Notes under the pieces: model-generated
What the model saw: the letters and a program-made list of their open reading frames with translations, nothing else
What the model was told of the DNA's origin: nothing
The model's database searches: none
Translations under genes and position numbers: made by a program
Part shown: in pieces, positions 47,731-59,919 of the stretch
Position numbering within the stretch: the stretch's first letter is position 1
How the letters are laid out: every line of letters starts with the position of its first letter
Source: Avena insularis
Taxonomy: Eukaryota > Streptophyta > Magnoliopsida > Poales > Poaceae
Reading direction: 5' to 3'
Length of the DNA: 64,000 bases
NCBI GenBank assembly: GCA_023614405.1
Contig: CM042689.1
Location: 326,158,305 to 326,222,304 of the forward strand

Positions 47731-48836
47731 CTTTGGACACGACGCTGCTGCTGAGCTGGGGCATTGGCATTAGGGGCTGTAGCATTCTTCTTTTTGGGGC
47801 ACTCATTGGAATAGTGGCCTTTATTTCCACAGTCATAACAGGTCACTTGTGACTTGTCCTTGGCTGCGACAGGCACATCATTGCTTCCAGTCCTCGGGGC
47901 AGTGTTGGTGTTGGCGGTAGCATTGTTGGTGTTGAACTTGAGTGGGGCACGGGTGAAATTGCTAGAGTTGCCGGGGTTGTTGTGATTTCCTCCGGGTCTA
48001 GGGTTTCCACGGTTGGGGTAGGTCGGACGGGTCATAGGGGGTCTGTTGGTTCTTGGGGCAAATCCTGGAGATGGGTTGGGGCGATATTTTGGGGTCTGAT
48101 GGGTTCCGGGTTGATGCATCATGCGGTGCTTGCGGTTCTCATTGGCTTGGTTGATCTTTCCTTCCATCTGGATAGCAGAGTCGACAAGGGCTTCAATATC
48201 AGCAAAGAGGATATTGACTAACACTGTCTGCATCTCGTCATGCAGACCATTCAGGAATCTTTCTTTCTTCTTGGCTTCGGTATCTATCTCGTCTGGGGCA
48301 TACCTAGCTAATGACAAAAATTTGTCACGGTATTCCTTTACAGTCATCCTTCCTTGCTTCAGCTCTCTGAACTCGTCTCTCATTCTCTTGATCAAACCTG
48401 GTGGCACATGGGTTCTGCTAAACTTGACCTTGAATTCCTCCCAAGTCATCATCTGGCCTCCGGTCATTGCACAAACACTGTTCCACCATGCCTTGGCATC
48501 TCCGGCTAGATAATGGGTGGCGAACAGGACTTTCTCGTTGGCTTCCACTTCGGCGACTTCTAGGTTGTTTTCCATGGTTTGCAGCCAATCATCGGCGTCT
48601 AGGGGTTCTTCTGACTTGGTGAAAACGGGTGGGTTGGTATTCTAGAAATTTTTGAGCTTAGACCCATGGTTGTCCTGATTTCCATGGCCTTGGTTGTTGT
48701 GGGCTAGCTGGGCTATCTGTTGCAGAGTGGCTAGGTTGGCTTGACGTTCCGCTCTTTCAGCTTCGCGGTCAGAAGTCAACATTTGCAGGATCTGCAACAT
48801 CGGGTCCGGGGTTGAACCACTTCCTCCACGTGGCAT
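47731..48836 (-). pseudogene. Gypsy gag, copy A
   Basis: ATG at 48836 (MPRGGSGS). In-frame TAG at 48642-48644 where copy B reads CAG. Then a capsid-like region (WLQTMENNLEV, ARAWWNSV-type motif, FSRTHVPPGLIKRMRDEF, KEYRDKFLSLARYAPD) and a Pro/Asn/Gly-rich linker. The zinc knuckle [14 protein letters not shown] (47799-47840) is complete C-x2-C-x4-H-x4-C. A frameshift near 47700-47740 separates gag from protease. Confidence 0.88.
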
Positions 48837-49066
48837 CTGAAGATTTAGATCGATAATGAGAAAAGAGGGAAATTTCTAAGGTTTTGGGTCTTTGAAAAGT
48901 TTTAAATATTTGACTCAGATTTTTATAGCAACTTGCTTTTTCATTCATTCATTCACTCGATACAACGCACACCACAGCAAGGAAAAACAGATGGTTTGAA
49001 GAACCATTCTGGAATCTACGATACAGTGGGACCGACTACTACTCACTACGCTAGTGCTTAGTGCTA
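48837..49066. other. Spacer between pre-gag ORF and gag, copy A
   Basis: About 230 bp without ORF, with a CATTCATTCATTCA run near 48941-48955. Same in copy B (58701-58924). Confidence 0.6.
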
Positions 49067-49850
49067 CTACTCCTTGGAGTCTGTGGCTTCATCATCTTCA
49101 TCATCATCGATGAAGGCGAAATCATCCTCATCGGTGAAGAAGTCCATGGCCTGATCCTCCAGAAAATCGTCGTCATCGCTGAGATAGGAGTAAGGGTCTC
49201 CACGAAGATCCTCTCCGGCATTCTCCCTTTCCTCCAACTGCATGTCTCTCGTGGATGGTCTCCTCCGAGATGAGATGCGTGGCGAAGACGGCAATAATGC
49301 GCTCCTTCTTGTCGAAGTGACGGCGAGACTTGCGATCCTTGCTAGCATGGCGATGGTCTGGTCCTTTGTCTTGATGATGGCGGACTTGTGGTTGCGATAG
49401 TCAGCGGTTGTCCAATTCCTGCTGACGATCATACATCATGAAGCTAAGGTGGTCCAATTGAGTCTTCAGCTCGGGGTGGTATGGGGCTTCCAGGGGTTGT
49501 CCATTTGCATCACGTCTTGGGCAAAACTCAAAGCGAGTACCCTTGATCTGATTGATGCTCTGCCCACATAGACGGGAAAGAGCTTCCTGCATTGCTCTGG
49601 CAAGTCCATCGAGCCAGTTGTTTTCCCTCAAGGTAAACTGAATTCCCTCCGCAGTGGGAGGTTCAATCTTTCATCGGAGACTTGCAACAATTAGCCACTG
49701 CAGATCTTCTCCTCCTTGATCATTGAGCTGAGCTCCGAAGAACTTGGGGTGCGGACGCTCCAGAAGTTCCGAAAGCTGATCCAGATCCCTCTCAAAGATA
49801 AGGTCTCCTCCATTCCCAAGTTGGTAAAACTTGCTGTACTTCACGTCCAT
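49067..49850 (-). pseudogene. Pre-gag ORF of the Gypsy array, copy A
   Basis: About 260 codons from ATG 49850 (MDVKYSKFYQLGNGG) to a stop at 49067. Features: an N-terminal part with FERDLDQLSELLERP, a middle part with NNWLDGLARAMQEALSRLCG, a helical stretch (KTKDQTIAMLARI), and a very acidic C-terminus with SDDDDFLED, DEDDFAF and DDDEDDEATD. It is broken by a TGA near 49671 (shared with copy B) and frame changes near 49260-49430. It lies between primer site and gag on the same strand; no gag or env motif. Function unknown; possibly an accessory protein. Confidence 0.65.
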
Positions 49851-50066
49851 CTATAAAAATAGAGGATGAGTAGATTAGCAGAGTGATCAAGTGTGTCAAA
49901 ATTTTATGTATTTTGCAAGAGTTTTTGAGGAACATGAATTTTTATGAAAGAATCAAAGAGATAAGAATGAGAATAACTTTTTTGTAAATAGTTGTTTTCT
50001 TTGGTTTTGAAACTAAGTTTTTGGTTCAAACCTCCAGTCTAACTAGGGTCTCCTATGGTCAGGATG

Positions 50067-50078
50067 GCTCTGATACCA
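50067..50078 (-). other. Primer-binding site, Gypsy internal copy A
   Basis: TGGTATCAGAGC on the minus strand, three bases after the LTR end; complements initiator tRNA-Met. Confidence 0.92.
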
Positions 50079-50081
50079 ACT

Positions 50082-53000
50082 TGTTAACACCCAGATTTTT
50101 CAATCCTAGATGCCTGTTATGCCATACATCGCAATCCCAGGATTACCATTTTTGTAAGACATAACAGAATTGGATACCATAGTACATCATCCATTACAAA
50201 CGATACATAAGTTCTTACACAAATAGGGATCTCATGATCCAGTTCTTAATACAACATCAAGCAGCGGAATACGTAATAATAACGGTAGCGTAGGCGAAGC
50301 TCCATCTTCGGGTCACAGTAATGCTGACGATGGGAGATGATCCTAGTTGTCGTAACCTTCCTGGGGTCCATCTTCGAGGTACTCCTCTTCATAGTCTGGC
50401 CATGGGAATAGCCAGGGACAAAGCCATGAGTACTCTTTAAGTACTCGCAAACTAATACTAACAGGTAAAGGTTTTTTTGGATAATAGGACACTAGGCTCT
50501 AGGGTTGTTTTGCAAAAGCCAGATTTATCTCTACTAGGTTCCAAAGCTAGTCACAATTTTATAATTCCTAAGTGGGAACTTGTATTTCATATCACAACTC
50601 TGTTGTGGTCAAGTCAATGTCTCAATTCATTTCACATGTCATTTTGAAAAGTCTGACGGGGGAACAGTATGGCCACTTCAACTGTCCATGACCGCGGATG
50701 CGGCTATTCGAATAGTTTGATACTCTGCAGAGATTGTACACTTTCACCACAACATTCGATACATTCGTCAGGAACAAATCCTGAATTCACCATACTCAGT
50801 ATGCGGATAATCAATCCTAACCTTTCAATTACACGCCCTAGTATAAGCACCTCTCCTGTGAGTTTGGCCTCCCAACCATGACCAACTATCATCTTGGGTA
50901 CTGCACAGGTGGACAATCTTCACAAGGTAGCCTCAGCTCAGACCTTGGCCGTGAGGGAACTAATACTAAGGAATATAAGTTTCTAGTCAAGCCCTACCCA
51001 ATATTCGGGTATTGTGGCTGTACGATAAAATTGGAATGGTATCGCATCCAGACAACCATCAGTTTTAAAAAGGGCTAAGGCTCATGCCTAAACATTTTTA
51101 TCACCAAAATCCTCAAGTGTTTGGAAACACATGTCCAAAACATTTTAATAGAATGATCCATCATTCCAAGGTTTTCATAACCATTTTTCCACCAAGTATT
51201 CCCATGTAAAAGTTGATCAAGTTTTATGCTTAGCACTAGCATCTACAAGTGGGGGTAGTACTAATGAGGGGTGGTAACTAGTGGAGTTTCAACTAATTAC
51301 AACCTTATGTCTCAGGCTGATGTCAAGGTTTCTAACTTAGGCCGAATTTTATGCTCTTTATGCAACCTTCAGCATCTTTCCAATCTCTACCAGTCACTTA
51401 AGTAAACTCTAAGTAAGCTTTGATAAAGAAATAAAGTAATAAGCTTGCACATAAAACTAGGATTGGTTTATCAAGTGGGTATGATCACATATGCTTAAGG
51501 CATATAGTAGTCATAGAACAAGTATGGGTTTGTTGCATCAGTAGGGTATCTTGCAAGGGTTAGCTTGCATAGGTATAGTATCAGCTTGCATCAATATCAG
51601 TATAAGCTTGCTAAATTGCAAGTGTTAGCTTGCAAGGTTACTGGCTTGCATATTCAACTAGTAGTATTAGGCTTGCCTTGTGCAGAGCAGTGGTTGAAGT
51701 TCTCCTCGGCTTCTTCTTCGTAGTATCCTCCTTCCTCCTCGTATCCTTGGTCGGTACTAGCGTCTATGAATAAATACGAGGTACACAATCACCAAACAAT
51801 ACTTAACTACTTGCAATCATCACACACAAGGGTCCTATGGATGATCTAGCATCATCCCTAACATTACAAGGTTAAGGCTTGATTTAATTCCTTTTATTTT
51901 TAGAAAAGTAATTTCTACTCATTGAAAAACTACTTAAGATTTAATATTCTCCAAACCAAATATGGTATCATGTTGACACATGTCATCACCACATATTGTA
52001 GTCCATGGGAATGTGATTTAAAGTGGTGTCACAATTTAATAAGGTTTTACCCTTTTATTTCAATTAATTAAAGTGGCTAGAAATGCTTATGTAGCATTCT
52101 TTTATTACTTGAACATTATTTATGCAAGTAAACCTATATATTTTTATATATTCTGAAAGGTATGGTTAAATGTGATTTTTGAGAGTTGGAATCAACTCAA
52201 AAGCTATCATGGTTTAAATTTGAAAAATGTTTGAATGCAGAAAAGCTTCTGCCTTGTTATTTTTATCATGGGTGATCTATAGATCCAAATGACTTGAATC
52301 CAACGGGCTTGGATTCAGCATTCACAGACCTTTCCAACAAAATTGGTTTCATTCAATTTGGTGCACTGAATCGATCTGGGTTGATTTTTGAAGTTGGGTA
52401 CAGAAGTGTGTTTGAATTGAAATAGAAAAAGGTTTAATTTGAATAACTGGGCTGCACGGGAAAAGTTACTGGGCCGGCCTGCTAAGCGCAGTGCTCCCGT
52501 GGGCTGCTTAAGTGGGTGTCCCCACTCGTCAGTGACACGGGGCTGGGCGAAGCGGTATGGGGCGACGTGGATCGTTCGATCTAGTTCTAATCCAACGGCT
52601 GGGAGTCATCGTCGACGCGAGACAACGCGAGAAGCGAAACCTAAACCCTGCGGCAGTGAGGGTCTGGGGCTCACCGGGTGCTGGCGAGGTCGTGGCGAGC
52701 GAAGCGAAGTCGACGACGGCAATCTCCTGGTACCAGTGGCTTCTCACAGGGCGGCTCAATCGCTGGCTCCTTCTTCTCGAGAGGCGGGCTCGGTGAAATT
52801 CCGGGTGGTGCTCGCCTTGCTCGAGAACGGTGTGCACGATCAGTGAGGAGAGGGAGTGAGATGGTGTGAAGAAATCGAGCGGGGTGGCCTCTATTTATAG
52901 TCGGCGAGGGACCGTCAGGCGCAGTGTGAGCTCATCGAAGCGAGTTCTGGTGACTAATGGCATGGGCAAGGGTAGGGGCGGTCTTGTGTCTCTGGCGATG

Positions 53001-54164
53001 CTCAACGACATGGTCTCGAGGCATGGGGCGGTGTGGTTTGGTCTGGAACGGGCGGTGCTCTGCGCGGCAGAGGCGGCGTCTTCGACGGCGGGCGGTGGCT
53101 GTGTGGCACGGGGCGGCAAACGGGGATGTCTGGCGGTCTCCTGGGTCGGTGGGGATTGTGTATGCACGCGGCGAAGGCGGCACGCGGTCTGTGGGAGCTG
53201 GTCGAGGGTGGTGCTCTGGCGCATGCTCGGCATGGTCTCTGGCGGTCTGGGTGCGGCTTGTGCGTGTGGTCCAGGGCTTGGCAACGCTCGCGGCTGGGCA
53301 GGTAGTGGCGGTGGACGGTGGGCTGCCTCCCAGACAAGGTTGGCACGGCTAGTTCTTCCTCTAGCCTGCTGTCCACAATGGGGTGACAAGGGGGTGCTCA
53401 GCTGTTCACCATTGATGGCAATGGCAAGCTCACAGGGGTGCTAGTCCTTAGTTAAACTTCCTAGATGATCTACTGAGCTGTGTGTGAGCTAACTAGGGAA
53501 CAAGTTAGGCCAGTTTTACTGCACACTATAGTGTTTGATGTTTGTTTGATTTGTGTCTGCAACCTGTTTGATGAAATGGCCGCATGAACTCAAGTTTTGA
53601 ATTTTGAAATGATTTTTGGTGGGTTTGCTATATTGGTGCTGATGAGTCTGCAGATGCTTGGGTTTTGAAAGTTGAGCTTGTTTGAGTGGTTTTTGAAAAA
53701 GTGGGATCTTCCCATATGATAAAGATTCAATTTTGAATTGTCATTTAAATTATGCATTTGAAAGTTTCTGGATGATCACAAAGTGGGCCTTGATACCTTG
53801 TTATGAGTACATTCAAGGGGTGCAAAGATCCAGAAAAGTTTCTATTAGGTTCTGAAAGTTTGAGACAGCCAAAGTAGGCATGGGAGTTAAATTGGCCAAA
53901 ATGACCATTCATTTCATATATGTGTTTTGATTTACTTGTCTTTAGTAAAAGTGTGGGAAATGTTTTAGATGATGTTTATTTCACCTAAGAAACATTTTAC
54001 AAGCAATGAAACAAACAAACAAACAAGGTGGTTTGTAAAAGAGTTAAAAATCCATGCATACACATATGCATGCATTCATGATTTTATTTAGGAAAGTTTT
54101 TGTTAACCCTAATTTTGATGATTAGAAGTTGATTATCCAAGTTTAGTATTTTTGGGATGTTACA
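50082..54164 (-). repeat. Gypsy array LTR 2 (central, shared)
   Basis: TGTTAACACCC...GGGATGTTACA. TATA box at 52891-52900. It serves both internal copies, with no target duplication around it. It shares some variants with LTR 3 (ACATTCGTCAGG, TTGCAATCATCACACACAAG), while LTR 1 and 3 share others against it, so the three are mosaic. Confidence 0.92.
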
Positions 54165-54221
54165 AACCTTCCCCCCTTAAACAAAATCGTCCCGAGATTT
54201 GAAAAAGGACGAAAAGATTAC

Positions 54222-57200
54222 CTAGGATTTGAAGAGATCGGGAAACTCCGTCCTGATGTGATCTTCGCGCTCCCAGGTAGCTTCCTCTTCTGTGTGGTTG
54301 CTCCACTGAATCTTGAGAAACTTGATGCTTCGGGTTCGGGTAGTTCGAAAAGCTTCTTCCAAAATGCGGATGGGTATTTCGGGATAGGTCAGGTCATCGT
54401 TGATCTCTATGGTCCGGTGATCGATATTCTTGAACACTTCGGTCTTCTCGGGACTTGCGAGAAATGCGAGATATGGAACACATTGCGCCTGGTGACATCT
54501 CTTCGTGTAGTTCCAATTGATCGATACTTCTCCTCGACGGTTCAGAATTTTGAAAGGTCCGATATATCTGTGGGCTAACTGTCCTTTGAGTTGGAAACGA
54601 TGCATTTCCTTCAATGACGACACTTTCAGATAAACAAAATCTCCTATATTGAAGGCGAGGTCTCGACGTCTCTTGTCGGCATAACTCTTACATCGGATTG
54701 GGCGGTCTTGAGGTGCTCACGAATCTTGTGAACCTTCTCTTACGCTTCTCGGAGGATGTCGGGTCCAAAAATCTGACTCTCCTACTTGACCAGTTTAAAA
54801 GGGGTGCGACACTTTCTTCCGTACATGAATTCAAATGGGGCCATTTGCAAACTGGCTTGGTAACTCTTGTTGTATGAAAATTCTGCAAGCGGCATGGTCT
54901 TCCCACTTGGATCCATATTCTAGCACACATGCTCTAAGCATATCTTGAGTATTTGATTTACTCGCTCCGTTTGTCCATCGATGCGAGGGTGATCGCGGTA
55001 CTGAAATCTAGGCGGTTCCTAAACCTTCTTGGACTTTCTTCCAATCTTGAGGTAAACTGAGTTCCTCGATCCGATACTATGTTCTTGGGGACTCCGTGCA
55101 ATGACGATTCTAGCGGTGTACAACTCCGCTAGCTTCAACTCGATATGGTTTTGACGGCAAGAAATGGGCGACTTTGGACAATCTGTCCACTATGACCCAA
55201 ATAGAGTCATTTCCTACTAGAAGTAGGTAGTCGATGATAAAGTCCATTCCTCTGATCCCATTTCCATTCCGAATTTGCAAAGGTTGCAACAATCCAATGG
55301 GTCTTTGATGTCCGGCCTTGACTCACGACATATATCACACTTGGCGATATAGCTTCCGATTTCTCTCTTCATCTTATGCCACCAAAATTGCTCTTTCAAA
55401 TCTTGATACATCTTAGTTCCTCCGGGATGGATAGAATAAATAGTATCATGAGCCTCCTTCAAGATAACTTCTTTCAACTCCGAATCTGCTGGTACACAAA
55501 GGCGTCCTTTGTACCACAAAACTCCTTCTTCGTCCTCGGTGAATCCGGGTACTTTACTCGCACCGACACGACGCTTGATTCTCGACATCTTGGCATTTCC
55601 TTCCGCCTCTTTAATCTGACTGATCAAAGTGGGCTGAAGTTCTATGCTAGCCAAAAATCCTTCACTTACTAATTCCATTCGAAAATCTTCCATCTCCTTG
55701 TGCAAACTTGGTTGCTCCTTCAAAATCATGGAGTTCAAGCGGCACGGCAATCTGCTAAGGGCATCGGCTACCACGTTGGATTTACCAGGGTGATAATGAA
55801 TGTCCAGATCGTAATCCTTGATTAGCTCAATCCATCTTCTCTGCCTCATATTCAACTCCTTCTGAGTGAATATATACTTTAGGCTCTTGTGATCCGAATA
55901 AATCTCACAACGGTTTCCCATTAGGTAATGTCTCCATGTCTTCATGGCTAGAACTACTGCTGCGAGTTCGAGGTCATGGGTTGGATAGTTTTGCTTATGT
56001 TGCTTCAATTGTCGAGATAGATAAGATATAACTTTGCCTTCTTGCATTAGCACACATCCGAGACCAATCTTGGATGCGTCACAATACACATCGAAGGGCT
56101 TCGTGATATCCGACATGATCAAGATTGGGGCTGAAATCAATCTCCTCTTGAGTTCTTGAAAACTCGCTTCACATTTGTCGGTCCATTCAAACTTCTTGTC
56201 CTTCTTCAGCAATTGGGTCATGGGTCTGGCGATACTCTAGAATCCTTCTACGAATTTGCGGTAATATCCCGCCAATCCGAGAAAAGCACGAACTTGGGTT
56301 TGAGTGGTTGGGGCTTGCCAATCTTCTACATCTTTTACTTTGGCAGGGTCAACGGCAATTCCTCTGGCTGATACAATGTGACCGAGGAATCCTACCTCCT
56401 ATAACCAGAATTCACATTTGCTAAACTTTGCATACAGCTGATGCTCTCTAAGGGTTCCAAGAATGGTCCTTAGGTGTAGCTCATGTTCTTCTTCTGATTT
56501 GGAATAAATCAGAATGTCATTGATGAAAACAACGACAAACTTATCCAGGAAGTCTATAAAAATCTTATTCATGAGGTTCATGAAATAAGCGGGGGCATTG
56601 GTTAATCCAAAAGACATGACTGTATACTCATACAATCCATATCTGGTGGTAAAGGCAGTCTTTGGAATATCCTCTGCACGAATTTTGAGTTGATGATAGC
56701 CAGTTCTAAGATCAATCTTAGAAAACACCTGGGCACCGGTCAACTGATCAAACAAATCTTCTATCTTGGGCAAGGGGTACTTGTTCTTGATGGTGACATC
56801 ATTTAACTTCCGATAATCCGTACACAAACGGTTACCTCCATCTTTCTTGTCCACAAATAAGACAGGTGATCTCCATGGTGACGCACTTGGTTGAATCAAT
56901 CCAATTTCTAGCATGGAATCCAGTTGCTTCTTCAGTTCTTCTAGTTCTGACGGGTTCATACTATAGGGTCTCTGGGCTATGAGTCTTGTTCCGGGGATTA
57001 GTTCGATGATAAACTCGATATCCCGATCTGGGGGCATACCGGGCAAAACATCTGGAAATACATCGGGGTATTCACGGACTATCCGGACTTGGTCAATGGT
57101 AGGTTGGGCTAGACTCTTGTTACACTTGAATTGGCGAGGTAAGGTTTCAGATATATGCTCGACTGATATTCCGACGGTACTGGTCATGGTGATGGCTTTC

Positions 57201-57700
57201 TTAGCACAGTCAATCAATCCCTTATGTTTGGACATCCAATCCATTCCTAGTACTACTTCCAAACCTTTAGTTCCGAGTACTATTAGATTAGCATAAAAAT
57301 CTATGCCATGGATTCGGATAGGGACGGCTTTGCAAATTTGCCTAGCCTTGGTGGTTGATCCGGGAATTTGCACAATCATAACGTGCTTCAGTTTGGTTGG
57401 TTGAATTTTACTAGTGCAGGCAAATTCTTTGGTGAAAAATGAATGCGATGCACCAGAGTCAAACAACACTCTTGCAAGTACTGAATTAACAGAAAACATA
57501 CCCAGCACGACGTCTGGCGCTTCCTGAGCTTCTTCAGCATGCATGAGAAAAAGACGACCATTGCGATTGAGTGAATTCCCTGGGGCAAATCTTCTCCCTG
57601 GCTGGACACGACGCTGCTGCTGAGCTGGGGCATTGGCATTAGGGGCTGTAGCATTCTTCTTTTTGGGGAACTCATTGGAATAGTGGCCTTTATTTCCACA
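54222..57700 (-). pseudogene. Gypsy pol, copy B
   Basis: Same order as copy A, with different lesions added. The protease-RT part is open over 56399-57874, including [15 protein letters not shown] and the same FINDIL (56519-56521). The TAG after CEFWL (56399-56401) and the TAG before SIARPMTQ near 56236 recur at the same codons. The RNase H part is intact here (55217-56221: [43 protein letters not shown]). The integrase core (about 54460-55330) is riddled with small indels, and the chromodomain-like end (54222-54623) is readable. Dead as read. Confidence 0.88.
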
Positions 57701-58700
57701 GTCATAACAGGTCACTTGTGACTTGTCCTTAGTCGACAGCACATCATTGCTTCCATCCTCGAGCGGTGTTGGTGTTGGCGGTAGCATTGTTGGTGTTGAA
57801 CTTGAGTGGGGCACAGGTGAAATTGCTAGAGTTGCCGGGGTTGTTGTGATTTCCTCCGGGTCTAGGGTTTCCACGGTTGGGGTAGGTCGGACGGGTCATA
57901 GGGGGTCTGTTGGTTCTTGGGGCAAATCCTGGAGATGGGTTGGGGCGATACTTTGGGGTCTGATGGGTTCCGGGTTGATGCATCATGCGATGCTTGCGGT
58001 TCTCATTGGCTTGGTTGATCTTTCCTTCCATCTGGATAGCAGAGTCGACAAGGGCTTCAATATCAGCAAAGAGGATATTGACTAACACTGTCTGCATCTC
58101 GTCATGCAGACCATTCAGGAATCTTTCTTTCTTCTTGGCTTCGGTATCTATCTCGTCTGGGGCATACCTAGCTAATGACAAAAATTTGTCACGGTATTCC
58201 TTTACAGTCATCCTTCCTTGCTTCAGCTCTCTGAACTCGTCTCTCATTCTCTTGATCAAACCTGGTGGCACATGGGTTCTGCTAAACTTGACCTTGAATT
58301 CCTCCCAAGTCATCATCTGGCCTCTGGTCATTGCACAAACACTGTTCCACCATGCCCTGGCATCTCCGGCTAGATAATGGGTGGCGAACAGGACTTTCTC
58401 GTTGGCTTCCACTTCGGCGACTTCTAGGTTGTTTTCCATGGTTTGCAGCCAATCATCGGCGTCTAGGGGTTCTTCTGACTTGGTGAAAACAGGTGGGTTG
58501 GTATTCTGGAAATTTTTGAGCTTAGACCCATGGTTGTCCTGATTTCCATGGCCTTGGTTGTTGTGGGCTAGCTGGGTTATCTGTTGCAGAGTGGCTAGGT
58601 TGGCTTGACGTTCCGCTCTTTCAGCTTCGCGGTCAGAAGTCAACATTTGCAGGATCTGCAACATCGGGTCCGGGGCTGAACCACTTCCTCCACGTGGCAT
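57701..58700 (-). pseudogene. Gypsy gag, copy B
   Basis: ATG at 58700, open to a frameshift near 57745-57780. No TAG at the position broken in copy A. The zinc knuckle (57668-57709, continuing past the frameshift) reads [14 protein letters not shown]: the last metal-binding Cys is Phe. Otherwise nearly identical to copy A. Confidence 0.88.
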
Positions 58701-58924
58701 CTGAAGATTTAGATCGATAATGAGAAAAGAGGGAAATTTCTAAGGTTTTGGGTCTTTGAAAAGTTTTAAATGTTTGACTCAGATTTTTATAGCAACTTGC
58801 TTTTTCATTCATTCATTCACTCGATACAACGCACACCACAGCAAGGAAAAACAGATGGTTTGAAGAACCATTCTGGAATCTACGATCTGATGGGACCGAC
58901 TACTACTCACTACGCTTAGTGCTA

Positions 58925-59689
58925 CTACTCCTTGGAGTCTGTGGCTTCATCATCTTCATCATCATCGATGAAGGCGAAATCATCCTCATCGGTGAAGAAG
59001 TCCATGGCCTGATCCTCCAGAAAATCGTCATCATCGCTGAGATAGGAGTAAGGGTCTCCACGAAGATCCTCTCCGGCATTCTCCCTTTCCTCCAACTGCA
59101 TGTCTCTCTCGTGGATGGTCTCCTCCGGAGATGAGATCTGATGGCGAAAACGGCAATAATGCGCTCCTTCTTGTCGAAATGGCGGCGAGACTTGCGATCC
59201 TTTGCTAGCATGGCGATGGTCCGTCCTTTGTCTTGATGATGGCAGACTTGTGGTTGCGATAGTCACGGCTTGTCCAATTCCTCGACGATCATACATCATG
59301 AAGCTAAGGTGGTCCAATTGAGTCTTCAGCTCGGGTGGTATGGGGCTTCGAGGGTTGTCCATTTGCATCACGTCTTGGGCAAAACTCAGCGAGTACCCTT
59401 GATCTAATTGATGCTCGCCCACATAGGGGAAAGAGCTTCCTGCATTGCTCGCAAGTCCATCGAGCAGTTGTTTTCCTCAAGGTAAACTGAATTCCCTCCG
59501 CATGGGAGGTTCAATCTTTCATCGGAGACTTGCAACAATTAGCCACTGCAGATCTTCTCCTCCTTGATCATTGAGTGAGCTCGAAGAACTTAAGTGACGC
59601 TCGGAAGTTCCGAAGCTGATCCAGATCCCTCTCAAAGATAAGGTCTCCTCCATTCCCAAGTTGGTAAAACTTGTGTACTTCACGTCCAT
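58925..59689 (-). pseudogene. Pre-gag ORF of the Gypsy array, copy B
   Basis: ATG at 59689, stop at 58925. Same N-terminal start, shared TGA near 59515 and identical acidic tail as copy A. More small indels in the middle (59120-59480). Confidence 0.65.
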
Positions 59690-59904
59690 CTATAAAAATA
59701 GAGGATGAGTAGATTAGCGAGTGATCAAGTGTGTCAAAATTTTATGTATTTTGCAAGAGTTTTTGAGGAACATGAATTTTTATGAAAGAATCAAAGAGAT
59801 AAGAATGAGAATAACTTTTTTGTAAATAGTTGTTTTCTTTGGTTTTGAAACTAAGTTTTTGGTTCAAACCTCCAGTCTAACTAGGGTCTCCTATGGTCAG
59901 GATG

Positions 59905-59916
59905 GCTCTGATACCA
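59905..59916 (-). other. Primer-binding site, Gypsy internal copy B
   Basis: TGGTATCAGAGC (minus strand) adjoining LTR 3, as in copy A. Confidence 0.92.
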
Positions 59917-59919
59917 ACT

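Noticed and set aside
52866..53444. 192-codon ORF, and similar ORFs at 43076-43468 and 62635-63245
   Set aside because: They lie in the GC-rich promoter part of the Gypsy LTRs, opposite or shifted to the element's coding strand, and differ among LTR copies through indels.
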